Source of the DNA: Channallabes apus
Taxonomy: Eukaryota; Chordata; Actinopteri; Siluriformes; Clariidae
Length of the DNA stretch: 64,000 nt
Direction: 5' to 3'
Assembly: GCA_030522415.1 (NCBI GenBank)
Contig: CM060114.1
Span: 29,206,804 to 29,270,803, forward strand
The notes beneath the pieces are model-generated. The model worked only from the letters and a program-made list of their open reading frames with translations, had not been told where the DNA came from and did not search any database. This document shows positions 45,106 through 56,684 of this stretch, in pieces. The stretch's first letter is position 1. Each line of letters opens with the position of its first letter. A program made the position numbers and the translations under genes.

Positions 45106-45800
45106 CTACGACGCTGGCGAGGCCACTGTCTCCACTTTTCCTGGGTCAGTCGACACCCCTTCTGCAGAGATGACATGCCCTAAATAACGCACTTCCTTTT
45201 TAAAGAAGGCACACTTAGACAATTTGGCTTTCAAACCTTCAGTCTGTAACTGACTCAAAACAACCTCCATCCGAGCAAGATGTTGGTCCACTGAAGAGGA
45301 GAACACAATTATATCATCAAGATACAACAGAAGGGACTGGTCACCAAACACCCGTTCCATCAGTCGCTGGAAGGTACTTGGAGCATTGCACAACCCAAAA
45401 GGCATCCTATTCCACTCAAATAGGCCGAAAGCGGTGCAAAAAGCAGTTTTTGGCTTATCCCCCTCCGTTACAGGTACCTGATTATACCCACTGGCCAGGT
45501 CCAGGGTGGAAAACCACTGGGTCCCACCCAGCCAGTGAGTCCAAAGTCTCTTCAATGGGTGGCAGAGGAAACGCATCCTTTCTAGTCTTCATGTTCAAGC
45601 GACGGTAGTCTACACACATGTGCAGACTACTGTCCTTCTTTTTGACGAGGACTATAGGCAAGGCGTAAGGACAACAGCTTTCTCGGATTCCCTGAGTATC
45701 CAGCAGTTGATTAATATGCGCTTTTACCACCTCATACTCAGATGGGGGAATACGTCTAAACCGCTGCCTAACAGGGATTTCATCCACCAAAGGTATATCA
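45106..45800 (-). pseudogene. Gypsy reverse transcriptase
   Basis: The start (PVRQRFRRIPPSEYE, CVDYRRLN) lies in one frame (to about 45,520). The palm (LDLASGYNQV, MPFGLCNAP, YLDDIIVFS, LGHVISAEG) lies in the next. A frameshift between CVDYRRLN-side and palm-side sequences sits at about 45,520-45,550. The catalytic aspartates in LDLASGY and YLDD are intact. Confidence 0.9.
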
Positions 45801-46077
45801 TGAGAAATCAGATCAATGCAGCCTAAGTCCCCATCACTTGTAGAAAACACAGACATGTACTTCTCCAGCAGTGCCCTCACCCTAACCTGGTCTTCTTCTG
45901 ACAACACAGATAAACATGCTAGCATGCCTATTTGTTCTGGTACCATAGGTGAAACTTGCACACACTGTGCATTTACTGTCGCAGCAACAGTTTTAACTTC
46001 TGTGACCCCCGAAGGCAAACTAATTACATCAACCTTCTTCACAGTATCAATAACAGTACGAACATACAGCACCACAT

Positions 46078-46432
46078 CTACAGTTCCAACATTCCCACAT
46101 TTTGGCCAAAGAGCCCCTGGTAGCAGCGGCTCAGGATGTTCATACCCAACAACCGAGGAACTTCTGCATGCACACCACCAGGAGGGTCTCTGATCAACAC
46201 ACCAAAACCGGACACAACCCATCCACAAAGCTCTACATCTAATTCCAAATAGCCAACATAAGGAATTGAAGAGCTGTCGCCAATGACACGACTTAAGCTT
46301 TTCTTGACCCCACGACACAAAATTTGTCAGGAAACAACTCTCCGTCATGGTGGACACCATAGAACCAGTGTCCACCAGGCAAGGTACCAAAACCCCACCC
46401 ATGGATACAACGAGCTGAGGACAAGTAGACAT
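46078..46432 (-). pseudogene. Gypsy aspartic protease
   Basis: LVDTGSMVSTM holds the active-site DTG (about 46,375). Downstream flap and closing segments (YVGYLELDVELCG, LLGMNILSRCY) continue in another frame (46,320-46,078), so a frameshift lies near 46,322. The protease would cut the Gag-Pol polyprotein. Confidence 0.85.
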
Positions 46433-46528
46433 AAATCATGACATAAAATCAGAACCCATTTCATGTGTGGAGTTGTGGCTCTGCATCTCGGTGGGAGCTA
46501 GTTTTCCGGTGGCTGCACGGGTGACTCT

Positions 46529-47642
46529 TCACCCCTTATGACCATTGGGTTTGCCCGAGCTAGTCGTTGATGGACAAATACCCGCCCCCCCATCACAATC
46601 TCTAGCAAAATGCCCAGGTTGGTAACACCTTCTACAAATTAACTTGGGCTTAAATGACCGCGAGTGTGACTGGGGATTTTGAAACTGGGCCATACTTTGG
46701 GTTAACTGATTCAACTGTTGTTGCTGATTTCGCAGCATATCCCGCAGTTCACTAATTTCTGATGTTACAGAAACACTACTATTAATGCGCTGATTTCTTT
46801 GCACACCATATTGAATGCCATAAGCAGATGGAACAGACTGACTTCGACCACGTACCCCCCCAGGCATGCCCTCTCTTTCCCAACGCAGGGCTTCCCTGCG
46901 AACGTCAAACAGTGTAGAAGTGGGCTGACGACATACTAACTGCTTCAGTTCACGTCGCAGACCAGAATCATTAACATTCTCAATAAACTGATCACGCAGC
47001 AAAAGCTCGGCATTAGGCATGCCATGAGGCGACTGACCTTTAACCTTTTCCAAGAGACTCATGAATGCTAAGGAGAACTCCACCAGAGTCTCTCCATCCT
47101 GTTGTCTCCTGGAAAAGAATGACTCTTGTAACGCTACATATGACTGGGTACAACCATACAATTCACGCAATACCTGAATAATTGTGTCTGGATCCTCCCT
47201 CTCGCTGCTAAACCGATAACGAATTTCTTCCCGTGCCTTTCCCTACGGGTGATCGAAAAGAAAAAATGCCTGATCAGCTGTAGACAGGTGACGAAGCTGC
47301 ATACAAGACTGGGTTTCCTCAACCCACTCGTTGATGCTAATGCCCGACCGAGCACTAAATTTTGGGCACTTACGGGTCTAGGGGAATGAGAACAAACCGC
47401 TCCGCAGTAGGCGCACCAGCACCAACGTTTGGGGGATCTGGAACCACAGGAAGAAAAGTATTACATGACCCAGGCTGTGCAACCAATATGTGGTCCTGCC
47501 TTTCATTATTAGCTTTTAATTGCGCTACCAAATCTCGTAACTCACGTAATTCATCCTCCATCTCTGCCAATGCACAGGCTCTTACCACTATTATGCAATG
47601 TAATTTGGACTGATGCCGACTCACACCTAAAGGGACTGCCAT
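46529..47642 (-). pseudogene. Gypsy Gag with CCHC knuckle
   Basis: The N-terminal part (47,642-47,370) has a coiled-coil-like MEDELRELRDLVAQLK. A frameshift near 47,375 leads to KCPKFSARSGISINEWVEE. An in-frame stop sits at 47,243-47,245 (before GKAREEI), then the capsid region (LYGCTQSYVALQESFFSR) continues to the end. One zinc knuckle, CRRCYQPGHFARDC (46,595-46,636), binds RNA. The start codon is uncertain (47,642 or 47,561). Confidence 0.85.
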
Positions 47643-48467
47643 TGTTTGGAAAACAAAAAGAATAAAAGAAAACACCAAATCCATATCTCCACACTGCACC
47701 AAAAGTATCCAGCCAATTATGGCAGAATGTGGCAGCAGGCAGGAGACGTGGATGAGATCTAAAAAATTTTAATTTTATTAATGCAATTATTTAAAGCACA
47801 CTAAGAACAAAAGAACCCAAAAGAAACCCCAGGTCAAACAAGTAAACACAAAATACAAGAAAAGAAAGAACTAAATGAAAAGACCAGACTGAAATGTATA
47901 TATTGTTGGATAAAACCTTAAATGAACAAAATACTGAGAGCTGAGGTTCACAAGGGCCAGACCAAGTAGAGTGGTCTTTTACCGGAACACACTTTCACAC
48001 ACCACTGTGCACAATGATTGCGCGCTCAAACACTCCAAGTGTAACACTGCACACAATCTGGAAGAACCACCACCACTGCGAAGAAATGTCTGTCACAGAA
48101 TCTCAGCTCCTACGATAAACAAGAAAGAAAATAACTAAAACAAAAGACTCCAACAATATTACAGACACCACTTCATGAGACATCTTACAACAATAAGTAT
48201 GAGGAGCAAAAGAACGACAGATACATAAGAAAGAGTCATAAGACATTAAATGTACTGAGTAGTCTCTATAGCAAGTCAGCGTTCAGGAAATACATTCGTT
48301 TAAATTAAAAGAATAGAAACAATGACACCAAAATAACCAACCAAACAATAAACTAAATTCACTTAAACAGGCCAAGAGAACCTGGCTTACCTAAGCCAAC
48401 ATAAAGAAAAATTAAACAAATGTATAAATCATACATTCGACGCAGGTTGCAACAGAGCACGACACCA
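47643..48467 (-). other. Gypsy 5' leader and candidate primer-binding site
   Basis: Untranslated, A-rich on the plus strand. Next to the LTR, the minus strand reads TGGTGTCGTGCTCTG (48,453-48,467), a TGG-starting word that resembles the complement of a tRNA-His 3' end. This is tentative because it does not abut a clear CA end of the LTR. Confidence 0.4.
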
Positions 48468-49056
48468 GACAGATAAACAGTCCCCTTTCAATGCTATTTC
48501 ACGGCAGCACTGGCATGAGATTAACGTCAGCATCTTCACTATCAGCAATTAGCAGCATTAGCTTCTGAACAGCCATCTTCACAGTCCTACAAACAAACAG
48601 CGCTAGCGGCACCACTCGATTAGCAACAGCCAACACAACATTAGCAATGAGAGGGAGTTTCCTATAACCAATTATAGGAAACATTAATAATATGTACACC
48701 CCTAACTCCCAGTGAAAGGCAAGTTAAACCACTTACCATTCAGGTCTCCATAGCGTAAGCACATACAAGCACAGGTTTAGTCAGAGCTGTATCCCATCAT
48801 AGCACCACAGGGTACAAGGAAGCCTAATCAATATGCAGGAAAATGTTAATTCCTTTGGAAGCTAATCAACCCAACAAGGTTAAACAAACATACCTGAAAG
48901 GTGAACACTCACACCAACGTCAGCACCCACAGCACCGGAAAACACGCTATAAAATTAACAATAATCCCTTTACGTTACACACACACATGAAAGCCAACCC
49001 AGACAACAGCCAGTCAGCCTTTAAATAGGGAGGTGCTTTGCTCCGATAGGTCAACA
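48468..49056 (-). repeat. 5' LTR of the gypsy element
   Basis: Starts TGTTGACCTATCGGAG on the minus strand. Carries TATTTAA about 25-35 bp inside, a plausible promoter. Differs from the 3' LTR by scattered substitutions (4 in one 63-bp stretch near 48,842) and a gap near 48,988. The inner limit is approximate. Confidence 0.8.
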
Positions 49057-49203
49057 TTGCTGTCACTCACCTAAACCCACTACACCCAGAAATCCATTTA
49101 TTATTCTTCCGCCTAAAACTTTGGACCGTTTCACAGGGGCATATCAGACGCGTCTTCAGACTTGCCTCAACACTGCCTAAGGGACTTGATGATGATGGTG
49201 ATG

Positions 49204-49545
49204 ATACAGGGTCGCATGTGGCCTGAAGCCTATTGTTGAGTCTTAGTGCACAAGGCGGGCTGCATCCTGGACAGGGTGCCAATCCGTCACAAGGCACACA
49301 CACATACATACATACATACACAATCGCATGCTCATTCACACACTACGGACAATTTGGGAACTTGGAAACTTGGCTAATTTGGGAATTAGCTTAATCTGCT
49401 TGTCTTTGGATCGCAGTACCTGGTGGAAACCCACCAAGCACGTGGAGAACATGCAAACCCATGCACACAGACCAGAGGCAGGTATTGAACCCCAAGCCTG
49501 GAGGTGCAAGACGACAGTGTTAACCACTACACCACCATGCCACCC
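49204..49545 (-). repeat. Full-length long SINE
   Basis: From gatacagggtcgcatgtgg to head (CCTGGAGGTGCAAGACGACA, TAACCACTACACCACC). Contains a (CATA)n run at 49,303-49,321 and a small local duplication of CTTGG..AATTTGGGAA. Confidence 0.9.
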
Positions 49546-50684
49546 AATTGTATTTTAGTTCTTCTAAAAATAATATATAATTATCAAGTCTGTCAAAATA
49601 TGCAATCTTTGTTTTGCAAAGTAGCATAAACATGAACTAAAATAAGGACCACCTTCATGTCTTCAGATACACATGAACTCCATCAGGGCATGAATTGTGC
49701 TTTTTTTACCCCCCTGTTAATGTGGTCCCATTTGCTGTCTTGTTACCAAAACACAAACACAGACAGACACACACATACACCTTTCTTTACTCTGTCCTCT
49801 CCACTCTGTTCTCCTAATGAGACGTGGTTAAATCTGTGTAAACTATGGTTGTTTGGCAGGAACCATTTTAGCCTCCGTTCAAATCTGACCACCTAGTCTG
49901 ATTGCCAGCCATTATAACTTATCTTTGACCATGTTCTTATTTTCATGGCCATTAAAAGAAACTGGGTGATAAAAATTACTTTCACAAAACTAAAGCTTAT
50001 TTTTAAACTTGATGCAATTTTATTTCCTAGACGGAAGAAGAGGCAATTACGAAAGGCTGCCCAGAAATAAACTTTCACACCAACTTACTTTAGCATCCAT
50101 GCATGTTTCTCTTTTGTATGAAAAAAGTCAGATTGGACAATAGTGTATCGTCTTAGGAAAACATCATCTTTGCTTTTCATACTTCGTTTTTCATGTCGTC
50201 GAGAAGTTCCAAGATTTTAGCTGTAAATTTTTTATATATTTTAAATGTATTGCTGGTATGGACCGTACAGAGGCTGAGGCCAGAAGCAATAGTATGTTAA
50301 GAAGCAGTTATGGATCACTTCACTGGTTGGCCACCGCAGCCTCCCACAAGTGCATGCTGAGCTATGTTCAGACTGACAAATACAAACAGAGTGGTGGTGG
50401 TCTGAGCTCATACAGCTATGAGTGGAAAACACAGCAACTATGGCTGTTTGCTACTGAAACCACCAAATGCTTTTCCACGACGCTGCTGGAAAGAAGATGG
50501 AAACACTATACTCAGCGTGCTTAGTCATCTCCCTGACCTCACTCACCCACCATGACTTGTCTACTTATTCCAGTTTCCTTGATAAATGCAAGAAGCAGTT
50601 ATTCTTTTTTTTATATATTAATGCTGTTATAATCTTTTGCATGATTATTACATGATGACACCAGCTTAGAAAACGAATCGTTCT
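49546..50684. other. Unassigned stretch
   Basis: No repeat recognised. Plus frame 50,258-50,524 (88 codons) and minus frame 49,893-50,078 have no family motif. Confidence 0.35.
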
Positions 50685-50935
50685 CACTCATCGTCTATAC
50701 CGCTTTATCCTGTATACAGGGTTGCGGGGGGCCTGGAGCCTATCCCAGGAGACTTACGAGGTGGGGTACACCCTGGATGAGGTGCCAATCCGTCGCAGGT
50801 GCCAATCCGTCACTAGGCGCGAATTGGTGTTTCAAATTGCCCGTAGTGTGTGAATGAGTGTATGTGTTTTGCATGTCTTTGGACTGTGGGAGGAAACTGG
50901 AATACCCGGAGGAAATGCACCAACTCTGACATCAA
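50685..50935 (-). repeat. Rearranged long SINE with an inverted middle
   Basis: 50,685-50,820 and 50,867-50,930 are minus-strand SINE. 50,821-50,866 (GAATTGGTGTTTCAAATTGC...) is the same family's core in plus orientation. GTGCCAATCCGTC is also duplicated just before it. Confidence 0.85.
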
Positions 50936-51599
50936 AATATCACTTATGGCACAAGTTATTTGTTTTAACTTAATATTTGATGATTTTCATGAAAGGTACC
51001 GATAATTATGGAGGGCGCTTTAGTAATCAAGGTTTGTGAAGTGATCTTGGCCCGGTTTCTCGATAACGCACACTATTCGCGCGCTAAGAAGACTCTTAAG
51101 ATATATCTTACGTTAAGTGATAACTTTTCTAAGTGTATTTCTCGAACTGTCTCTTAGGAGTCTTCTTAAGTCGCTGCCTCTTACGTCTGACGTTACGCGG
51201 CGCTGTCTACAGTGAAGGTCCTGAATTAGCGGACATCGGTTGCTCTGGAATCGATTTTTGACTCCTTTTGCATGACAGTGTTAAGAAAGACGGCACTGTC
51301 TATGCAAATTAAACATTGCACTAAATTCTTTTAATAGCGTTTATTTCGACATGTGTTAACTTAACAATAACATGTCATAATAGACAAATATATAAATTAA
51401 TATTAATTAATATAATAATATAATATATAATATTTTCATGTAACATGTGGCCGTGAAACGAATGGGGTTTTACAATCATAGTTGATGGACAAACAGCGGA
51501 TAACACACTTCACCAGCTTCAGAAACAATGTGAAGTGTCAGTTGTTGGGGTTGTATAGCGCACTTATGGAATGAATACGATGAGATGACAGGGTGGAGG

Positions 51600-52089
51600 T
51601 TTAATACCCCTATCTCACACGCGGGGCCGTAAGTGCGGTTCATTATGATTCAGCGCGAGTTTTGGTGCTGTTATTACGTTTCCATTTTACCACGCAAAAA
51701 AAATAAACATGCGGAAGCTCGCGGACCTGGCAGATCTTCGCGGACCGTCGGGCGCCGGTCACTCGAGGCAAATCACGGTGCCTAATACCCCTCTCTCACC
51801 TGTGTGGCCGGACACCATCTCCGTGAGCTGCCGCGATTGCCCACGACGTTCCTTTAATGTTCCGCGACGTTCTGCAAAGTCTGCAAGCTACCGCGAGGAC
51901 CAGCAAAAAAATTAAACGTTGAATTTTTCACGCGGAAAGATGAAAACGTAATCACAGCGCAAAAACTCGGGGTGAATCATGATCAAGCCTACGGCCACAG
52001 CGCGAGCCCGTGCAGGTGAGATAGGGGTATAACACACCGCATCTCACACCGAGTCAAACCGCATGAGTGAATACTGTAGGGGTATTAAA
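51600..52089. mobile_element. Nested palindromic element
   Basis: GTTTAATACCCCT (about 51,599) is exactly inverted as AGGGGTATTAAAC (about 52,077). Inside, CTATCTCAC..GGGGCCGTA..TGATTCA..CGAGTTTTT..GTGATTACGTTT pairs with 51,940-52,030. A third, internal copy of the terminus (TAATACCCCTCTCTCACCTG) lies at 51,783. CpG-rich, no coding capacity shown. Confidence 0.65.
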
Positions 52090-52285
52090 CATTACAATCA
52101 CCCAGAAAAATGAATGGATGCGGGGTTTGAAACTCCCATGGTTATTTTCTCATTTAACTAAATCAAATTTCATAAAAATAAAACGTGTCAAAAGAAAAAC
52201 CCATAAAGTCATGGATAATGGCTAATGAGCAATGAAACATATTTTAAACAAAAATCAGCGAGCAGCTGGACATCGGGACGGGGAG

Positions 52286-52318
52286 TGTACAGTAAGTACA
52301 GTAAGTACAGTAAGTACG
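52286..52318. repeat. Short (GTACAGTAA)n tandem repeat
   Basis: About three and a half 9-bp units. Confidence 0.8.
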
Positions 52319-53059
52319 ACGCGTTGGTCTGGCACGCGCAGGTCTGAGCAGCTCAAGAAGCTCCATAATCTGTTGCCTTGAAAGGCAAAACGTTTATTTC
52401 ATATATTTTTTAATAACGGCCACGGGGAAAATATGAAAAGGGCTGAAGTTTTGTCTAAAGGAAACATGTACATGACCCACACGGCTCCACGGACCGCACC
52501 GTCTTCAGTTTAACACAACACCACGCTGTATCGCTGCCTAATTGTTCGCCACCTGTTTAATATTAATTGTGATTGGCAATTTTAATGCATTAGTCACATT
52601 ATGAAATAGGCTAATTAAAAGTCACTCTATTAGTTCTGATATCAAATAAAATAATATTCTTAAACAGGTCTACAGTATATTCCATCATTAATACGGCTTT
52701 GATAACGTGCCATAATGTGTTTGCATACACCGCTGATTTATAAAGTCTGCTGCTCAGTGGCGGCGACTAGCGTCTTGAGCTGAAACTACGCTAAGTATGA
52801 GTTAAGGTTGGTCCAGACCAACCTTACGAACGTCTGACTTAGCTAAGAGATACTTAGCGTAAGAACGTTTCGAGAAATGCGCCATAAAGTTAAGAGAGAG
52901 GTTAAGGTACGACTTAAGAACTACTTAGAGATAAGAAGCTTTCGAGAAACCGGGCCCTTGTCATTAGTATGAACCTGGAACCCAATTAAGTTACCATATA
53001 TCATTTACCAGTCATATATGCTTGCTTATTTTAATTCATAAATGGTATGCCATTTCTAA

Positions 53060-53250
53060 TCACCTATACCACTTTATATCCCTGCGATTGCGGGTGGCGC
53101 TGGAGCCTATCCCAGGAGACTTAGGGCACGAGATGGGGTAGTCCCTTGACGGAGTGCCAATACATTGCAGGAAACCCACCAAGCACGGGGAGAACGTCCA
53201 TGCACATAGACCCCAAGGCGAGAATTAATCCCGGACCCTGGAGGTCCAAT
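53060..53250 (-). repeat. Older long SINE, split by a younger copy
   Basis: Tail side (ctggagcctatcccaggagac) to head (GGACCCTGGAGGTCC). Core partly deleted. Its last bases are the target of the next SINE. Confidence 0.8.
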
Positions 53251-53262
53251 GCGGCAGTTCTT

Positions 53263-53637
53263 CATTCATTCATTCATTTTCTATACCGCTTAATCCTGTG
53301 TTCAGGGTCGCGGGGGACCTGGAGCCTATCCCAGGAGACTTCGGGCACTAGGCGGGGTACACCCTGGACCCTGCCAATCCATCGCAGGGCACACACACAT
53401 ACACACACTCACACACCCAATCACACACTACGGGCAATTTAGGAACGCCAATTAGCCTAACCTGCATATCTTTGGACTGTGGGAGGAAACCGGAGTACCC
53501 GGAGGAAACCCACCAAGCACGGGTGGAACATGCAAACTCCATGCACACAGAGACGGGAATCGAGCCTGGCCGGGGAATCGAACCCAGACCCTGGAGGTGC
53601 AAGGCGACAGTGCTAACCACTACACCACCGCGCCGCC
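53263..53637 (-). repeat. Full-length long SINE with perfect target duplication
   Basis: 375 bp from (ATTC)n and ataccgcttaatcctgtg to the head (GCAAGGCGACAGTGCTAACC). Flanked by perfect 12-bp GCGGCAGTTCTT (53,251-53,262; 53,638-53,649). The B-box region shows a small tandem duplication (GGGAATCGA repeated). Best preserved copy in the window. Confidence 0.95.
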
Positions 53638-53716
53638 GCGGCAGTTCTTGATGATGATAATTCTAGCAGAGTTCTAGACGTTTATTCTTAGACTGTGAGT
53701 GAAACAGGCACTTCCA

Positions 53717-53796
53717 GCAGGATGATACTAATGCAGCGCACATGTGGAAATTTGCATTTGGCTGCACAAGTGCGCTGCAGTAGTATCATCCTGCGC
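53717..53796. repeat. Palindromic repeat, left part of an array
   Basis: GCAGGATGATACTAATGCAG is followed after about 40 bp by its complement CTGCAGTAGTATCATCCTGC. The array continues beyond the hAT insertion. Confidence 0.8.
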
Positions 53797-54254
53797 TAGG
53801 GCTGGGCGATATGGCTGAAAAGTGTTTCACGATATCAGTGTTTCATATTGGTCGATATCGATAATTATTGATATTTTTTATGACCCAATTAAAATAAGGA
53901 CCAGGAGAAGAATATATTATATTTGAACATTTTTATTTTAAACTTAACCTTCCTATGATCAGAGTCCCATCAGTTATTAAGACAGAAATGTCAACAACCA
54001 TGGAAAAAATCAAATAATTAAATGTAAACATAAGTCTAAAGTCACAATGAACACTTTGTTTGTAATATATTTGAGTTTAAGGTTATTTCACTGGCGGGCC
54101 ACCAGGGGGCAATACCGCGCTGTATACTATATGCGTCGTGTGCACTGAATACAGTAAAAGAAGAATACCGTTTTTCTCCATGCCTCCGTTTCCTCTGGTT
54201 GTCTCACACAAAAAGCAAGTAATATTATAGATGTTACTTGTGGATATTGATGCA

Positions 54255-54948
54255 CAGAGGTGGAAAGTAACGAATTACATTTACTCGCGTTACTGTAATT
54301 GAGTAGCTTTTTTGTGTATTTCTACTTTTTAAAGTAGTTTTTAAAATCTGTAATTTTACTTTTACTTAAGTACATTTTGTTTGAAGTATTGTAATTCGCT
54401 ACATTTTAAATCATATTCGCTACTGAGTAAAAAATAAATGAATGAAAATTATAAAATAATAAAAGATATTATGCTTTATAAATGCCCCGTTGCGCTCGCG
54501 TGTGCGTATCATGTCCTGGTCGCGCGCCGCTCCAGACTCCACTCCAGGTTTTCTGACATCGGCAGCTACCTGACCTTCCACACGGTCACTTCCGCCCTGA
54601 GTGACGTCATCGACTAGCGCGACCATGTATAATCCGGAGAGAGACGCGGGAAAGATGAAAGATTGTGATTTTGGCGTTATGATGTTTGGTTGTGTATTCT
54701 GGTTTGACATTTTTGCCTCCAATTGACTTTGATTATTGCTTTGTCCCTTTGGTTTGGTTGGTCTTTGTATATATTTGTAGATAATTTCATTGTTTTTGGT
54801 TTAGGGAGTCCGGGAAGGTACCTGTATTTTTGTTTGTGTGTGTTTTTTTTTTTGTTTGTTTTTTTTGCAGGTAATCTAGCTACTAAATATAAATACCATT
54901 TTGTTCATTATTTTGGCCTGGGTCCAACCTGAATCTGATCCTCCTCCT

Positions 54949-55015
<67 letters not shown>

Positions 55016-55470
55016 AAACCTCATTATTTCATCAGTTAATGATTGGATCTAGTTCTTTCTGCCATATGCCACCATTTCCATACAGTTTAAAATAGAACCC
55101 TGAACCAGTCTTTTGCTGTTTGGCCCTAGACTGGGACGTAACACCATATTTAAGTGACCACTTTGATTTTCAAGCACAAGAAAGACAACAGCTTTATTAT
55201 GCAAAGGTGTTCCTTCAGTTAAAAACAACTAGTTTGAGATTTTATATCTGCTCATCTTTTTTGAATGCCTCATCCCACCCCGCTGTTAAAAAAAAAAAAA
55301 AAAAAAAAAAGTAACTCGGTAACTTTTACTCTGAGTACATTTTTTAATGAACTACTTTTTACTTTTACTTGAGTAGATTTTTATAATTATAACTTGTACT
55401 TAAGTAAAATTTCACTGAAGTAACAGTACTTGTACTTGAGTACAAAATTTTATTACTCTTTCCACCTCTG
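54255..55470. mobile_element. Non-autonomous hAT element, inner
   Basis: Begins CAGAGGTGGAAAGTAACG and ends CTTTCCACCTCTG, with perfect 8-bp TTGATGCA on each side (54,247-54,254; 55,471-55,478). Subterminal TTTACTTTTACTTAAGTA type repeats occur at both ends. The middle (54,480-54,960) is unrelated GC-variable sequence with a (TG)n run and a poly-A at 55,288-55,309. No transposase. Confidence 0.9.
54951..55014. repeat. (TG)n microsatellite
   Basis: About 32 TG units within the inner hAT element. Confidence 0.95.
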
Positions 55471-55830
55471 TTGATGCAAACATAACAATTGTCATACCAA
55501 AGAATAAACTACCCGTCAATGTGGCTAGTGAGACTAAAGTTATTACCCGCCACAGCCAAATTTTACCCGCATTTGGCGGGTGGGCGGGTGCCAACCTCAA
55601 CGCCATCTTGGCTCCGTTTATGCTTCCTGAATCGCGACCGTACTACTTCCGGGTCCTAGAGCCGGTCGCGGAGTGAGTGCGCATGACAGCAACCAAACTA
55701 GCTTCGCGACCTCTGGTTTCTTCCGACAAAGAATAAAAAATATCGAACGTTCTATCGAACACATTTTTTATTGATATCGATCACGTGTCTATCGCGAAAC
55801 ATATCGTTATTGTTTTATTGCCCAGGCCTA

Positions 55831-55915
55831 TCCTGCGCACATGTGCATTTAGATGCACATTTTTCGCAGGATGATACTAATGCAGATCACATGTGCAGCC
55901 AAATGCAAATAACCT
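55831..55915. repeat. Palindromic repeat, right part of the array
   Basis: Holds a further GCAGGATGATACTAATGCAG and CACATGTGCAGCCAAATGC, the complement of GCATTTGGCTGCACAAGTG at 53,753. Confidence 0.8.
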
Positions 55916-56509
55916 CACCTACGCTGTCACTGAGTGTTACGTCTGTAATAGAATACACCTCAGCCAATCCGGTGTTAACAGTTTGGACAAAGTGGTGATC
56001 AAATCTCTACATCTCATTACCTCCTATTTGATAGGGGTGTGTGTGTGTGTGTGTGCGTGCCGGCAAGTTTCAACACCATTTTTGTCCGTATACATTTTAA
56101 ATCTCCGGAGTGCCCTATGATTATCTAGGTCAGAGAAACCTGACTTTAGACGAGAGGCTCAAGAGAGTGCTCACATTACAGAGTACAAAGACAGGACCTG
56201 TTTAAGGCAAGTTCTTAGATAGACTTTCGCCACATTTCAGGCGATTCATAGTTAAAATTGACACAAACATGCATACAGTGTACTGTATAAAAGAAGATTT
56301 TGTACTACATGTAAATGAAATTAAACATAATGCACATTTAGTAGTTGGAACAGCTAATGGGCTGATGCACTCTTTCATCTTTGGTGATCTTTAGTGCTGC
56401 TTTATTTATTTATAATATGCAGCATCTTTGTCTGTTCAATAATCAAATATTGCTATGACCAGCACGATTCAGAAGCACACCGTAATCTTTATGTTCCTGT
56501 GATCTACTT
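55916..56509. other. Unassigned stretch
   Basis: A short (GT)n at 56,037-56,054; otherwise nothing recognised. Confidence 0.35.
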
Positions 56510-56640
56510 TGCATGCGCTTGGTGGGTTTCTGCTGAGTTTCTCCAGTTTTCCCCCCACAGTCCAAAGATATGCGGCTTAGGTTGATTGGCAGTTTCAAAC
56601 TGCCCATAGTGTGCAAGTGTTGGCACAACATCCAGGAGGT
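56510..56640 (+). repeat. Long SINE core fragment
   Basis: Starts in the core (GCTTGGTGGGTTTCTGC) without the tRNA-like head and stops in the tail. Confidence 0.75.
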
Positions 56641-56684
56641 ACCCAAACTCCCCCGCCGTCACTCCAGCTCTAGCACTTCTTCTT

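Larger units (their letters stand above)
42204..49056 (-). mobile_element. Ty3/gypsy LTR retrotransposon, inactive
   Basis: Minus-strand element with two LTRs and the domain order Gag, protease, RT, RNase H, integrase, which places it in Ty3/gypsy. The coding region carries at least five frameshifts and two in-frame stops (listed in the sub-entries). The LTRs differ by many substitutions and one roughly 75-bp indel. Outer junctions are not clean: no 5-bp target duplication could be read with confidence, so limits are good to about 10-20 bp. Confidence 0.9.
51049..52956. mobile_element. PIF/Harbinger-like non-autonomous element
   Basis: Begins GGCCCGGTTTCTCGA and ends with its exact complement TCGAGAAACCGGGCC, flanked by 3-bp CTT on both sides (51,046-51,048; 52,957-52,959). 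Subterminal regions are rich in CTTAAG/TCTTAG/ACTTAG words in both directions. Three-base duplications fit the PIF/Harbinger group, but CTT is not its usual target and no transposase is present. The 1,908 bp include a second palindromic element. Confidence 0.75.
53797..55830. mobile_element. Non-autonomous hAT element, outer
   Basis: Ends TAGGGCTGGGCGATA and (reversed) TAGGCCTGGGCAATA, flanked by perfect 8-bp TCCTGCGC (53,789-53,796; 55,831-55,838). CpG and ATCGATA words are inverted near both ends. No transposase. About 60% of its length is a second hAT element. Confidence 0.9.

Noticed and set aside
54420..54722. 100-codon minus-strand frame in the inner hAT element
   Set aside because: No hAT transposase motif and flanked by low-complexity DNA; the element appears non-coding.
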